The notes under the pieces were generated by a model. The model was not told where the DNA came from. It worked only from the letters and a program-made list of their open reading frames with translations, and made no database searches. A program made the translations under genes and the position numbers. Source: Candidatus Gastranaerophilales bacterium (GTDB taxonomy: Bacteria; Cyanobacteriota; Vampirovibrionia; Gastranaerophilales; Gastranaerophilaceae). From it: a stretch of 58,097 nt of DNA. The stretch covers positions 1 through 58,097 of the forward strand of contig UNSJ01000008.1 in NCBI GenBank assembly GCA_900548405.1. The letters run 5' to 3'. Below, in pieces: positions 10,211 to 19,554 of this stretch (the first letter of the stretch is position 1; every line of letters begins with the position of its first letter).

Positions 10211-10939
10211 ATGGAAACATTGGAAAAAGATTTACAAATAACCGAAACAGTAAAACAAACTAAGTTGCAGCATATTGCAATTATAATGGACGGAAACCGC
10301 CGCTGGGCGCGTGAAAGAAACCTTCCTTCGGCAGTCGGGCATAAAAAGGGTGTAGATGCGCTTAAGACTACACTAAGAGCTTGTAAAGATTTTGGTATTA
10401 AATATCTAACAGTTTATGCTTTTTCTACCGAAAACTGGAACAGGAAAAAAGAAGAAGTAGAATTTTTAATGGAGCTTCTGGCATTAACCATTCAAAACGA
10501 ACTGCAGGAAATGCATTCAGAAGGTGTGGTTATAAAATTTATAGGTGATTTGACGAGGTTAAATCAAAAGCTTCAAAAAATCTTAAATAATGCAATGGAG
10601 GTTACAAAAAATAATACTGGAGTTAATTTCCAGATTGCATTTAATTACGGCGCAAGAGATGAAATTGTTAATGCTGTGAAATCTATTGCAACAGAAGGAA
10701 TCAAGCCTGACGACATCACAGAAGAAGTTATTAGTGAACATCTTTATACAAAAGGTATTCCTGACCCTGACTTGTTGATTAGAACAGGCGGTGAAAAAAG
10801 AATTTCAAACTATCTTTTATGGCAGATAGCATATGCTGAAATTCTTGTAACTAAGCAGTATTGGCCCGAATTTAACAGAGAATCTTTAGCTGATGCGGTT
10901 GAAGAATTTCATAATCGTCAAAGAAGATTTGGAAAGTAA
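10211..10939 (+). CDS. uppS: Isoprenyl transferase (undecaprenyl diphosphate synthase)
   Basis: This cis-prenyltransferase adds isopentenyl units to farnesyl diphosphate to make undecaprenyl diphosphate, the lipid carrier for peptidoglycan and surface polysaccharides. The 242-residue product shows the catalytic Asp27 in HIAIIMDGNRRWA, then YAFSTENWNR, and the substrate-closing motif RTGGEKRISNYLLW followed by AYAE. A 20-residue N-terminal extension precedes the conserved core. No Shine-Dalgarno is evident and the promoter sits directly upstream, so translation may be leaderless. rdgB follows four bases after the stop, making a two-gene operon. Confidence 0.93.
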   Translation: METLEKDLQITETVKQTKLQHIAIIMDGNRRWARERNLPSAVGHKKGVDALKTTLRACKDFGIKYLTVYAFSTENWNRKKEEVEFLMELLALTIQNELQEMHSEGVVIKFIGDLTRLNQKLQKILNNAMEVTKNNTGVNFQIAFNYGARDEIVNAVKSIATEGIKPDDITEEVISEHLYTKGIPDPDLLIRTGGEKRISNYLLWQIAYAEILVTKQYWPEFNRESLADAVEEFHNRQRRFGK

Positions 10940-10943
10940 TAAT

Positions 10944-11513
10944 ATGAAAATAGTTTTTGCTACGGGTAATCCTCATAAATTAAAGGAAATTCAGGAGATT
11001 GCAGGTGACGGCGATATTGAATTTGTATTGCCCGCAGAAGGTTTTAACCCTGTTGAAGACGGCGAAACATTTGAGGAAAACTCTTTGATTAAGGCGCGTG
11101 AAGCTGCAAAATTGAGCGGAAACTATTCACTCGCTGATGATTCGGGGTTATGCGTTGATGCTTTGAGTGGAGCACCAGGTATCCATTCAGCACGTTATGC
11201 AGATACTGCGCAAGCAAGAATAGACAAGTTGTTAAATGCACTTGATGACTGTGAAAACAGAAGTGCAAAGTTTGTCTGTGCTATGACACTTGTTGACGGG
11301 CAAGGAAATTTGATTTATAAGACAAGAGGCGAGTGCAGTGGAGAAATTTCAAGAAAACAGTCAGGCACAAACGGGTTTGGGTATGATCCTGTATTTTTGG
11401 TTGAAAAAAATAGAACAATGGCTGAAATGTCTGAAGATGAGAAAAATTTAGTTTCACATCGGGGCAAAGCTTTAAGGGATGTTATAAAGTTTATAAAAAG
11501 TGAATTAATGTAG
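10944..11513 (+). CDS. rdgB: XTP/dITP pyrophosphatase (RdgB/HAM1)
   Basis: This house-cleaning enzyme hydrolyses non-canonical purine triphosphates (dITP, XTP) to monophosphates, keeping them out of DNA and RNA. The 189-residue product starts with the family signature FATGNPHKLKEIQ and has ETFEENSLIKAREAA, the metal and base site LADDSGLCVDALSGAPG, and the C-terminal FGYDPVF and SHRGKAL motifs. I chose the ATG at 10944, just after the uppS stop, because it puts the signature at the N-terminus as in other members. The frame is open further upstream inside uppS but that part is not conserved. Confidence 0.93.
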   Translation: MKIVFATGNPHKLKEIQEIAGDGDIEFVLPAEGFNPVEDGETFEENSLIKAREAAKLSGNYSLADDSGLCVDALSGAPGIHSARYADTAQARIDKLLNALDDCENRSAKFVCAMTLVDGQGNLIYKTRGECSGEISRKQSGTNGFGYDPVFLVEKNRTMAEMSEDEKNLVSHRGKALRDVIKFIKSELM

Positions 11514-11582
11514 TTTAGAAATCCTCTTGTTGCAATAGTTTTAGAAGTATTTGTATAGTCGGGTAATTTTAAATAAAATTTG

Positions 11583-11627
11583 TTGACATGGGCATGAATT
11601 GATTATACAATTGTTGTAAAAACAACA
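11583..11627 (+). promoter_or_regulatory. Promoter and overlapping dyad ahead of the RND operon
   Basis: A near-consensus promoter, TTGACA (11583-11588), 17 bases, TACAAT (11606-11611), lies about 60 bases before the membrane fusion gene. Directly at its -10 edge is an inverted repeat, TTGTTGT and ACAACA separated by four A (11611-11627), where transcription would start. That is a typical place for a repressor operator. No regulator gene is adjacent, so the protein that would bind it is unknown. Confidence 0.5.
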
Positions 11628-11672
11628 TAATTTTTATTAAAATATATATTTATATCAGACGAGGGAGACAAA

Positions 11673-12860
11673 ATGAAAAAAAATATTATAATACTACTGT
11701 CTATAATTGTAGCTGCTGTTGTGCTGCGCTTCGGATTTTCAAAGTTCGGCGAGATTATGCAGAATAAATCAAGGATGAACAGACCTGCTCCTACTGTTTC
11801 GGCAGTTGAGGTTCAGAATGAAAATGTAATTAGGAACTTTGAAGCTCCCGGACGTGTTGTATCAAAATACAGAGTTGATGTTCTTGCACGTATTTCAGGA
11901 TATTTACAAAAAAGTTACTTCAAAGAAGGTGATTATGTAAAAGAAGGTCAGGTATTGTTTCAAATAGAGCCTACCGAGTATTCAAATGCAGCAAACGTTG
12001 CGGAAGCTAATGTTAAAAACTTAAGTGCGCAGCTGACTTATGCCGAAAAGCAATTGGCGCGTGCCGCTGAACTTGTTAAAAAAGATTATATTGCTAAAGC
12101 ACAATATGACCAGATGCTTTCACAAAGAGATTCATTAAAGGCACAGCTTGCTTCTGCGCAGTCTTCTTATAACGATGCCAACAGAAATTTTGGTTACACA
12201 ATGGTAAAATCGCCTGTTGACGGAAAAGTAGGTATTATTACGGTAACAGTCGGTAACTACGTTTCTCCATCAAGCGGTGCACTTACAACCATTAACAGTA
12301 CAAATCCTATTTACGTAACATTTCCTCTTGACTCTGCTGATTTTCAGTCTTTGGCTAATTCAGACAAAGAAGATAATAAGAACAGAAAAGTTGAAATCTT
12401 ATTAAATAATGGTGCAAAGTATTCACTGACAGGTGTTCAAGATTTTCAGGATAACAAAGTTGATGTTTCAACAGGTACGGTTACTATGAGAGCAACTTTT
12501 GCTAATCCTAACAACGAACTTATTCACGGTGAATTTGTTACTGTAAAACTTTATGCTAACAGACCCGTTGAGGTGCCTGTGGTTCCTGTAACTGCCGTTC
12601 TTGAAAATCAGGCAGGCAAGTATGTATATAAACTTGATGAAAACGACATTCCTCAGCTTGTTTATGTTAAAACAAGCGGTCAAAGCGGAGATAAATGGAT
12701 TATTTCTGACGGCGTTGTTAAAGGTGACAGAATACTTATAGAAGGTTTGCAAAAAGTTATACCCGGTAAACCTGTTAAAATTGTTTCGCAAGAAGAAATG
12801 GCAAAAATTAAAAAAGAACAAGTTACTGAAAATAAAGGTAACGAAGCCCCTAAAAAATAA
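11673..12860 (+). CDS. RND efflux pump periplasmic adaptor (AcrA/MexA type)
   Basis: This is the membrane fusion protein linking the inner-membrane RND pump to the outer-membrane channel. The 395-residue product has an N-terminal membrane anchor (residues about 4-22) with no lipobox cysteine, a first half-lipoyl/barrel region (GRVVSKYRVDVLARISGYL), an alpha-hairpin of about residues 100-170, the second lipoyl half with MVKSPVDGKVG, and a beta-barrel C-terminal part. A GAGGGAG site precedes the ATG. It is the first gene of a three-gene operon with the pump 21 bases downstream. Length and motifs fit AcrA-type drug efflux adaptors; the substrate cannot be told. Confidence 0.9.
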   Translation: MKKNIIILLSIIVAAVVLRFGFSKFGEIMQNKSRMNRPAPTVSAVEVQNENVIRNFEAPGRVVSKYRVDVLARISGYLQKSYFKEGDYVKEGQVLFQIEPTEYSNAANVAEANVKNLSAQLTYAEKQLARAAELVKKDYIAKAQYDQMLSQRDSLKAQLASAQSSYNDANRNFGYTMVKSPVDGKVGIITVTVGNYVSPSSGALTTINSTNPIYVTFPLDSADFQSLANSDKEDNKNRKVEILLNNGAKYSLTGVQDFQDNKVDVSTGTVTMRATFANPNNELIHGEFVTVKLYANRPVEVPVVPVTAVLENQAGKYVYKLDENDIPQLVYVKTSGQSGDKWIISDGVVKGDRILIEGLQKVIPGKPVKIVSQEEMAKIKKEQVTENKGNEAPKK

Positions 12861-12881
12861 TTTTGAATAAAGGAAAATAAA

Positions 12882-15800
12882 ATGACCGAACAAAATAACG
12901 GAAACATATTTATAAAACGTCCGAAGCTGGCGATTGTAATATCTTTGGCTATTATGCTTGCAGGGATATTAATGATTAATACACTTCCTTTGGAAGAATA
13001 TCCGTCGATTACTCCTCCTCAGGTTGTTGTAACGGCAACTTATGCAGGTGCAAGTTCTGACGTTGTACAGGACACGATTGCAGCTCCTGTCGAAGCTCAA
13101 TTGAACGGTGTTGAAGATATGATTTATATGTCTTCAACTTCCCAAAACGGACAATATCAGCTGACTTTATATTTTAATATCGGTTCAGACCCTGATATGG
13201 CTGTTGTTAACGTTCAAAACCAGCTTCAATTGGTTACCCCCCGTCTGCCAGAGGAGGTTAGGCGTTATGGTTTATCCGTTAAAAAGTCAACGGGCGGTCC
13301 TGGTTTAATGATGATTTCAGTAAACTCCCCGACTCACGCTTATGATTCATTGTATATTGCAAACTATGCATCTATTTATATTAAAGATGAACTCGCGCGT
13401 ATTAAAGGTGTAGGTAAAGTTGCAGTATTCGGCTCATCGGATTATTCAATGCGGATATGGCTTGATGCAACAAAAATGGCTAATTTGGGAGTGTCTGTTG
13501 CAGAGGTAAACACTGCAATTCAATCACAAAACACACAGGTTCCTGCAGGCGACTTGGGTGTGGAACCTATGAAAAATAAACAGATGATTAAGCTTACTAT
13601 GAGAACTAAAGGCCGTTTAAAAGATGTTTCCGAATTCGAAAATATAATTGTTCGTTCAAAAGCTGACGGTTCTCAAATTAAGCTTAAAGATATTGCAAGA
13701 GTTGAACTCGGTGCAGAGAGTTATTCATTCTTCTCTCGTATCGGCGGTAAGGATTCTGCAATCATTTCAGTAAGCCAATTGCCTGAAGCTAATGCGATTG
13801 ATCTTTCAAATAAAATACGAAAAAAGATGCAAGAGTTAAGCAAAAGTTTTCCTCAAGGTATTGAATATAAGATCCAGCGTGATGAAACAGAATTCGTTCG
13901 TGAGTCTATCAAAGAAGTAATCAGTGCAATAGGACTTGCTATTCTGCTTGTCGGTTTGGTTACTTACCTGTTTTTAGGAAGCGGCAGAGCGGCTTTAATT
14001 CCTTTTGCAGCGATTCCTGTTTCACTTATCGGTGTATTTATATTTATGAATATACTCGGTTTTTCTATTAACCTTTTGATTTTATTCGGGTTGGTTCTGG
14101 CAGTAGGTTTGGTAGTTGACGATGCGATTGTTGTACTTGAAAATACACAAAGACACATTCAAGAGGGAAAAGATCCTGTTGAAGCAACAGAAATTACGAT
14201 GAAAGAGGTATTTGGCGCCGTACTTGCAACATCACTTGTATTGATGGCGGTATTTGTGCCTGTGTCTTTTATGTCAGGTATCACAGGTCAAATGTTCAGA
14301 CAGTTTGCATTGTGTATTGCTTCATCAATCGGTCTTTCTACATTGGTTGCCTTAACACTTGCTCCTGCCTTATGTGCGATGATTTTAAAATCAGGTGAAG
14401 AAAAAGCCGATTTTGAATTTATTCAAAAATTTGATGACTGGTTTAACGGAATAAGGGATAAATATCTTGAAGGTGTAAATATATTTATTAATTCACATGT
14501 TATAACAATAATTTTATTTGTTGTAATACTTTTGTTTATTTCCATTATGTTCTATATGATTCCAAAAGGCTTTTTGCCAACGGAAGATAAAGGTGCAGTA
14601 TTTGCTCAAATTCAGCTTCCGGATGGTTCATCAGCCTCAAGGACTGATATGGTAGCAAACGAAGTTGAAGACAGAATATTAAAGATTGACGGTGTGGAAA
14701 CAACAATTAACCTTGTAGGATTTTCAGGTGAAAATACTGCACTGATTGTTGCGCAGCTGACTGATTGGTCAAAACGTAAAAGCAAAGACCTTTCGATGCA
14801 GAGCATATTAGGTAAAATACAAAAAGAATTTGCTAATTATCCGTCTGCGACAATTGCCGCATTCTCTCCTCCTTCTATTTCAGGTTTAGGTATGTTCGGC
14901 GGTTTTGAATATCAACTTTTGGACAAAGGCGACAGAAGCCCTCAGGAACTTTATGATGAAGCTCAAAAACTTATGGCTGCTGCAAATAAAGATTCGGCAT
15001 TCCAATTAGTCTATACATCATTTACGGCAAACCTGCCTCAGTTGATGATAAATGTAGACGAGGATAAAGCATTGGCTCAAGGTGTTCAAATTTCTGAAAT
15101 TTATAACGCATTATCAGGATATTTTGGTAAATCATATGTCAATGACTTTAACAAATACGGACGTGTTTATCGTGTGTATTTACAGGCTGATTCTGAATAT
15201 AGAGAAAAGCCCGGTGATATTAACAAAATATACGTAAAAAATAATCAGGGAACTATGGTTCCTTTATCATCCGTTGTATCTGTTAAAAATATTGTAGGAC
15301 CTTACAGTTTGACAAGGTTTAATATGTATCCTGCAATTACTATCAACGGTCAATCAAGACCCGGTGTAAGTTCAGGACAGGCTATGTCAGCTATGGAATC
15401 TATATCAAAAGAAGTCTTACCTCGTGATATGGGTTATGCTTGGTCAGGAAGTTCATTACAGGAAAAAGAATCAAGCGGACAAATAGGACCTATCCTGGCA
15501 ATGTCACTGGTATTCATTTATCTGTTCCTTGTAGGACTGTATGAAAGCTGGATGCTTCCAATAGCAGTACTGTTGATTTCTCCTGTTGCATTGGTAGGGG
15601 CTTTGTTCTTCCAATACATATCCGGATATTCACTGGACTTGTATTCTCAAATAGGTTTGGTTATGTTGATAGGTTTGTCAACTAAGCAGGCAATTTTGAT
15701 TATTGAGTTCGCAAAAGATGCCCATCAAAACGGAATGGGTATAAAAGAAGCGGCAATGCAGGCGGCTAAATTAAGATTTAGAGCCGTAATGATGACAAAC

Positions 15801-16001
15801 ATTGCATTTATCTTAGGCTTGCTGCCTTTGGTGTTTGCAAGCGGAGCAGGTGCCGCAAGCCGTAACTCCGTTGGTATGACGGTATTTGGCGGTATGATGG
15901 CTGTTGCTTTCATTGGTACTTTCTTAGTGCCAGCATTCTTTGTAATGATTGAAGACTTAAAAGTTTATACGGCTAAAAAGTTCAAAAAAAAGGATAACTA
16001 A
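12882..16001 (+). CDS. RND efflux transporter, HAE-1 type (AcrB/MexB-like)
   Basis: This proton-driven multidrug exporter of the inner membrane forms a trimer. The 1039-residue product has the full family length, with an N-terminal first helix (FIKRPKLAIVISLAIML), two large periplasmic loops, and the proton-relay helix VGLVVDDAIVVLENTQRH with the paired Asp residues. The second half carries the usual repeat of the helix bundle, ending in a short cytoplasmic Lys-rich tail. The first loop contains ATYAGASSDVVQDTIAAPVE, typical of hydrophobe/amphiphile pumps and unlike metal-efflux RND proteins. It is followed with no gap by the outer-membrane partner. Transport direction and family are confident; the natural substrate is unknown. 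Confidence 0.95.
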   Translation: MTEQNNGNIFIKRPKLAIVISLAIMLAGILMINTLPLEEYPSITPPQVVVTATYAGASSDVVQDTIAAPVEAQLNGVEDMIYMSSTSQNGQYQLTLYFNIGSDPDMAVVNVQNQLQLVTPRLPEEVRRYGLSVKKSTGGPGLMMISVNSPTHAYDSLYIANYASIYIKDELARIKGVGKVAVFGSSDYSMRIWLDATKMANLGVSVAEVNTAIQSQNTQVPAGDLGVEPMKNKQMIKLTMRTKGRLKDVSEFENIIVRSKADGSQIKLKDIARVELGAESYSFFSRIGGKDSAIISVSQLPEANAIDLSNKIRKKMQELSKSFPQGIEYKIQRDETEFVRESIKEVISAIGLAILLVGLVTYLFLGSGRAALIPFAAIPVSLIGVFIFMNILGFSINLLILFGLVLAVGLVVDDAIVVLENTQRHIQEGKDPVEATEITMKEVFGAVLATSLVLMAVFVPVSFMSGITGQMFRQFALCIASSIGLSTLVALTLAPALCAMILKSGEEKADFEFIQKFDDWFNGIRDKYLEGVNIFINSHVITIILFVVILLFISIMFYMIPKGFLPTEDKGAVFAQIQLPDGSSASRTDMVANEVEDRILKIDGVETTINLVGFSGENTALIVAQLTDWSKRKSKDLSMQSILGKIQKEFANYPSATIAAFSPPSISGLGMFGGFEYQLLDKGDRSPQELYDEAQKLMAAANKDSAFQLVYTSFTANLPQLMINVDEDKALAQGVQISEIYNALSGYFGKSYVNDFNKYGRVYRVYLQADSEYREKPGDINKIYVKNNQGTMVPLSSVVSVKNIVGPYSLTRFNMYPAITINGQSRPGVSSGQAMSAMESISKEVLPRDMGYAWSGSSLQEKESSGQIGPILAMSLVFIYLFLVGLYESWMLPIAVLLISPVALVGALFFQYISGYSLDLYSQIGLVMLIGLSTKQAILIIEFAKDAHQNGMGIKEAAMQAAKLRFRAVMMTNIAFILGLLPLVFASGAGAASRNSVGMTVFGGMMAVAFIGTFLVPAFFVMIEDLKVYTAKKFKKKDN

Positions 16002-17417
16002 ATGTTAAAGAAAATAATATTATTAAGTTTAATAATAGGATTAAATACTGTAAAGGCTTGTTCACAGGATATAGGCAATACAGTAAATGAAAAAGAATAT
16101 CCTCATGCAGAGGCTGTACTTCCAAAAACTAATGAAAAAGCAGATTTTGTAATTGAAGGTTCTGTTGAAAAAAATATTGATATGACACTGGAAAGATGCA
16201 TTGAACTCGCATTGGGAAACAACCCTCAAATAAATGCTGCTTTTCACGATATATTAGCTTCAGATTCAAGAATAAAACAGGTTTGGTCAAATTATTTCCC
16301 GCAATTAAGCTGGCAGACAGGTTATACAAGAATTCGTCAATTGCAATTGTCTGATGCCTTAGGAAAAAACCTGACTTTTAACTACTTCATTTTGGGACAA
16401 ATTACATTTCAGCAGATGCTATATGATTTCGGGGTAACTCAAAATCAGGCAACAATTAAGCGTTTAGATTACGAGTCATACAAGACTACTCTGGGTGCAA
16501 CAATTAACGATGTTATTTATCAGACAAAGGATGCATATTACAATCTTTTGCTTGCCTTTGAAAGCAAAAAAGTTGCAGAAGATACTGTGAACAAATTCGA
16601 AATGTTTTATAATCAAGCAAAAGCATTTTATGAAATTGGTATGAATCCTAAAGTTGACGTTACTATTGCGGAAGTAAATTTAAGTAATGCTAAATTGCAG
16701 CTTATTCAGGCTGACAATGCTGTAAATCTGGCAATAGCAAGATTAAATAATATAATGGGTGTGCCATTTATTGATAAGTATAACGTTCAAGAAAGACTTC
16801 AATATCAACCTGTTGATATAACATTTAACAAAGCCGTTGATATTGCCAGAGAAGCAAGACCTGAGTTAAAGCTTGCAGAATTAAAGGTTGAAAGTGCTAA
16901 TCAAACATTGAAACTCGTTAAAAAATCATATTTCCCGACCCTTTCAGTAGAAGGTCAATACCAGTTGGGTGGTCGAAGCTGGACAAACAACTATGGTTAT
17001 AACTTCGGGGGATATTTAAATTTTCCGACAGTTAACGGTATGTTGATTAAAAATGAAATTCAGGAAGCAAGATATTTATACGATAAAGAATTAGCTAATG
17101 CAAGAAATACTCAAAATCAAATATATCTTGAAATTCAAAATGCGTTTTTAACTCTGGAAGAAAAGAAAAACCAAATGCCTGTTGCCCTTCTTGGTGTCAA
17201 ACAGTCAAAAGAAAACTATGAACTTTCATATGGCAGGTACCGTGTAGGCGAAGCTAACCCTACTGAGCTTAAAGATGCGCAAATTAATTATCAGCAGGCT
17301 CAACTGAGTTACTATACTGCTTTGTACCAGTATAATTCAGCAAAAGCAGCTCTTGAAAAGGCAGTAGGTAAAAACTTAGCAGCAGAATCGTCTGATATAA
17401 TAGAGTTAGAAAAATAA
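16002..17417 (+). CDS. TolC-family outer membrane efflux protein
   Basis: This is the outer-membrane channel of the RND pump. The 471-residue product has an N-terminal signal peptide (about residues 1-20, ending VKACSQ; the Cys could be a lipid anchor but the lipobox is poor), then two repeats of the outer-membrane efflux fold, recognised by MTLERCIELALGNNPQI near residue 60 and VDIAREARPELKLAELKVE near residue 280, and the C-terminal GEANPTELKDAQ coiled region. The start codon directly follows the pump stop codon, so the genes are translationally coupled. Its presence with an adaptor and a pump shows that the organism has an outer membrane. Confidence 0.9.
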   Translation: MLKKIILLSLIIGLNTVKACSQDIGNTVNEKEYPHAEAVLPKTNEKADFVIEGSVEKNIDMTLERCIELALGNNPQINAAFHDILASDSRIKQVWSNYFPQLSWQTGYTRIRQLQLSDALGKNLTFNYFILGQITFQQMLYDFGVTQNQATIKRLDYESYKTTLGATINDVIYQTKDAYYNLLLAFESKKVAEDTVNKFEMFYNQAKAFYEIGMNPKVDVTIAEVNLSNAKLQLIQADNAVNLAIARLNNIMGVPFIDKYNVQERLQYQPVDITFNKAVDIAREARPELKLAELKVESANQTLKLVKKSYFPTLSVEGQYQLGGRSWTNNYGYNFGGYLNFPTVNGMLIKNEIQEARYLYDKELANARNTQNQIYLEIQNAFLTLEEKKNQMPVALLGVKQSKENYELSYGRYRVGEANPTELKDAQINYQQAQLSYYTALYQYNSAKAALEKAVGKNLAAESSDIIELEK

Positions 17418-17446
17418 TTAATAATCATTGTAACATTTGTTCACAA

Positions 17447-17481
17447 TAACTTCTTAAAAAGGCAATTTTTTTAAGAAGTTA
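17447..17481 (+). terminator. Terminator-like hairpin after the RND operon
   Basis: The arms TAACTTCTTAAAAA and TTTTTTTAAGAAGTTA form a long AT-rich stem 29 bases after the TolC-type gene. The T run is inside the descending arm, so it is an imperfect but plausible intrinsic terminator. Confidence 0.5.
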
Positions 17482-17526
17482 TATTTTATATATATGTAAG
17501 ATATAAATAAGAGAGAGAAAAAGAAA

Positions 17527-17814
17527 ATGTTACCTACTACTGCAGAATCAAATAATAATACAGGCGGAAACGGACAATTCGGTTCATTGCTAAGAAAAAG
17601 AAATACTAATAAAAGAGATGTTACAAGCTTCAATCTTGAAGATTATGAATACTTAACTCAAAAAGACAGAAGAATGCGTTTTAACAATTCAAAAGATCCG
17701 ATTTATTACGTGTTTGATGTAATTGAGAACAGACCAATTAAAACATTGGCAAAAGAATTCGTAAAAGATTCATTCTTTGAAGTCGCAAATTTTGTATCAC
17801 AAGTCGTTAGATAA
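17527..17814 (+). CDS. Small hypothetical protein, 95 residues
   Basis: I do not recognise this gene. The product has a disordered Asn/Gly-rich first 20 residues, a basic stretch (LLRKRNTNKR), and a more ordered second half with YYVFDVIENRPIKTLAKEF near the C-terminus. No signal peptide or membrane segment is visible. An AGAGAGAG purine stretch stands before the ATG, and it is bracketed by a hairpin upstream and a strong terminator downstream, so it is probably a single-gene transcript. Codon use matches the neighbours. Confidence 0.6.
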   Translation: MLPTTAESNNNTGGNGQFGSLLRKRNTNKRDVTSFNLEDYEYLTQKDRRMRFNNSKDPIYYVFDVIENRPIKTLAKEFVKDSFFEVANFVSQVVR

Positions 17815-17843
17815 TCAATAGGAATAAAGGAAAAAGGAATAGC

Positions 17844-17873
17844 AAAAAGATGGTTAAAAACCATCTTTTTTTT
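17844..17873 (+). terminator. Terminator of the small gene at 17527
   Basis: The arms AAAAAGATGG and CCATCTTTTTTTT enclose a seven-base loop and end in eight T, 29 bases after the stop codon. Confidence 0.8.
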
Positions 17874-17878
17874 ATATT

Positions 17879-17910
17879 AAAAAAGAACGGTAGATATACC
17901 GTTCTTTTTT
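17879..17910 (-). terminator. Terminator after rpsI
   Basis: A perfect eight-base stem (GAACGGTA and TACCGTTC) with loop GATA is flanked by A and T runs. On the minus strand it follows the rpsI stop codon by 17 bases and closes the ribosomal protein cluster. Confidence 0.85.
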
Positions 17911-17927
17911 GTATATTTTGATGCGTA

Positions 17928-18323
17928 TTAACGTTTTGAGAATTGGAAACGTTTTCTTGCACGTTTGCGACCGTATTTTTTACGTTCTTTAACGCGTGGA
18001 TCACGTGTTAGAAGTCCTTCTAAACGTAATACGTTTTTATATTCTTCGTTAGTTTTTACCAATGCTCTGGAAATACCATGTCTGATAGCTCCGCATTGTG
18101 CAACTACGCCGCCGCCTACGGCTTTAACTTTTACATCGTATTTTTCTTGGTTGTCAGTTAAAACTAAAGGTCTGTATACTAACATTTCGATAGCAGGTCT
18201 GTTACCGATATAGTTTTTCAATGTTTTGCCGTTAACAAAAATTCTGCCTTTACCTTTAACAAGTTTAACAACAGCAATAGAGGTTTTTCTACGTCCAGTA
18301 GCCATAATTTCTTTATCTGCCAT
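17928..18323 (-). CDS. rpsI: 30S ribosomal protein S9 (uS9)
   Basis: uS9 sits in the head of the small subunit, with its C-terminal tail reaching the P-site tRNA. The 131-residue product shows GRRKTSIAVVKLVKGKGR, the glycine-rich GGGVVAQCGAIRHGISRAL, and the basic tail ending KRFQFSKR. The start ATG overlaps the rplM stop as TAATG, with AAGGAGG just upstream, so rplM and rpsI are translationally coupled. A second ATG at residue 7 is nearer the usual family start, but the Shine-Dalgarno favours the first. Confidence 0.95.
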   Translation of the reverse strand: MADKEIMATGRRKTSIAVVKLVKGKGRIFVNGKTLKNYIGNRPAIEMLVYRPLVLTDNQEKYDVKVKAVGGGVVAQCGAIRHGISRALVKTNEEYKNVLRLEGLLTRDPRVKERKKYGRKRARKRFQFSKR

Positions 18324-18760
18324 TATTTAGCCTCCTTTTCCAACACGATAGGTTTTTGTGCTGCATGCGGGTGTTCGTTTCCTGCATAGATTTTAAGTTT
18401 AGTCAATTGCTCAGCACCTAAAGTGTTATGAGGTAACATACCTTTTACTGCTTTTTCAATTGCTAATCTTGCATCTTTTTCCATCAATTCTTTGAATGAT
18501 GCTGATTTTAATCCACCCGGATATCCAGTGTGGTGATAATAAATTTTATCAGTTTCTTTTTTACCTGTTACACGTATTTTGTCAGCGTTGATAACAACTA
18601 CAAAGTCGCCTGTATCAACGTTAGGAGTGTATTCAGGTTTGTTTTTCCCTCTTAGGATGTTAGCGATTCTGGTTGCCAATCTACCGAGAATTTCATTCTC
18701 AGCATCGATTAAATACCATTTTCTTTCAACTTCCAGAGGTTTTGCTGAATAAGTTTTCAT
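18323..18760 (-). CDS. rplM: 50S ribosomal protein L13 (uL13)
   Basis: uL13 is an early-assembly protein of the large subunit. The 145-residue product has the conserved [33 protein letters not shown], and [10 protein letters not shown] segments and normal length. It is 20 bases downstream of truA and overlaps rpsI by one base, giving the common bacterial order truA-rplM-rpsI at the end of the alpha operon. Confidence 0.96.
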   Translation of the reverse strand: MKTYSAKPLEVERKWYLIDAENEILGRLATRIANILRGKNKPEYTPNVDTGDFVVVINADKIRVTGKKETDKIYYHHTGYPGGLKSASFKELMEKDARLAIEKAVKGMLPHNTLGAEQLTKLKIYAGNEHPHAAQKPIVLEKEAK

Positions 18761-18780
18761 GCTTGGTCTCCATTATATTT

Positions 18781-19551
18781 TTAGTTATATATTACATTCA
18801 TTAGTGTCAATCCGTAAGGACTGACTGTTCTGCCGGCTTTTGTTCTGTCACGGGCTTCTAAAACCTGTTTCATATGTTCAGCTTGCAGATTATGTCCTTC
18901 TATTTCCAGAAGGGTTCCGACAATTGTTCTTACCATATTATAAAGAAATCTGTTTCCTACAATATCAATAATCACTTTATCACCGATTTTTTGACAATCG
19001 GCTTTTTCTATAAAACAAATCTTGCTCGGGTTTAGCGTTCCGGAACTTTTAAAACTTGAGAAATCATGCTCGCCGAGTAAATAATTCAGGGCTTTTTGCA
19101 TTCTTTCAGTGTTAATATCATATTTTATTCTCAACAAGTCGCCGTCAAAAGCATTTTTACATTTCCGATTAATAAATACGTACCTGTAATAACGTTTTTT
19201 GGCTGATTTTTGAGCGTGGAATCTGCTATCAACCTGTTTCAAGTTTGTGACAGAAATATCATCGGGTAAAATTTCGTTCAATGAATAGATAAACTTTGAA
19301 GCAACAATAGATTTATCTGTATCAAAATGAACTGTTTGACCTTCTGAATTGACTCCTCTGTCAGTTCTTCCGGAAAAGATTGTTTTAATCTGCCGGTTAT
19401 TATTTTCGGTTTTACCGAATATCAATGTACTGATAGCTTTTTCAAGTTCTCCTTGTATAGTCGGAATTTCTATTTCTTTACCGTTTTCAAATTGGATTTG
19501 ACTTCCGGCATAGTTTTTACCGATATATTGAACTTGAAGCGTATAGCGCAT
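18781..19551 (-). CDS. truA: tRNA pseudouridine(38-40) synthase
   Basis: TruA converts uridines 38-40 in the anticodon arm of tRNAs to pseudouridine. The 256-residue product has the catalytic motif FSGRTDRGVNSEGQ with the active-site Asp, the region FHAQKSAKKRYYRYVF, and the C-terminal FLYNMVRTIVG. The start ATG lies just three bases after the rplQ stop, so it is in the ribosomal protein operon. Placement between rplQ and rplM is standard in many bacteria. Confidence 0.94.
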   Translation of the reverse strand: MRYTLQVQYIGKNYAGSQIQFENGKEIEIPTIQGELEKAISTLIFGKTENNNRQIKTIFSGRTDRGVNSEGQTVHFDTDKSIVASKFIYSLNEILPDDISVTNLKQVDSRFHAQKSAKKRYYRYVFINRKCKNAFDGDLLRIKYDINTERMQKALNYLLGEHDFSSFKSSGTLNPSKICFIEKADCQKIGDKVIIDIVGNRFLYNMVRTIVGTLLEIEGHNLQAEHMKQVLEARDRTKAGRTVSPYGLTLMNVIYN

Positions 19552-19554
19552 GGC

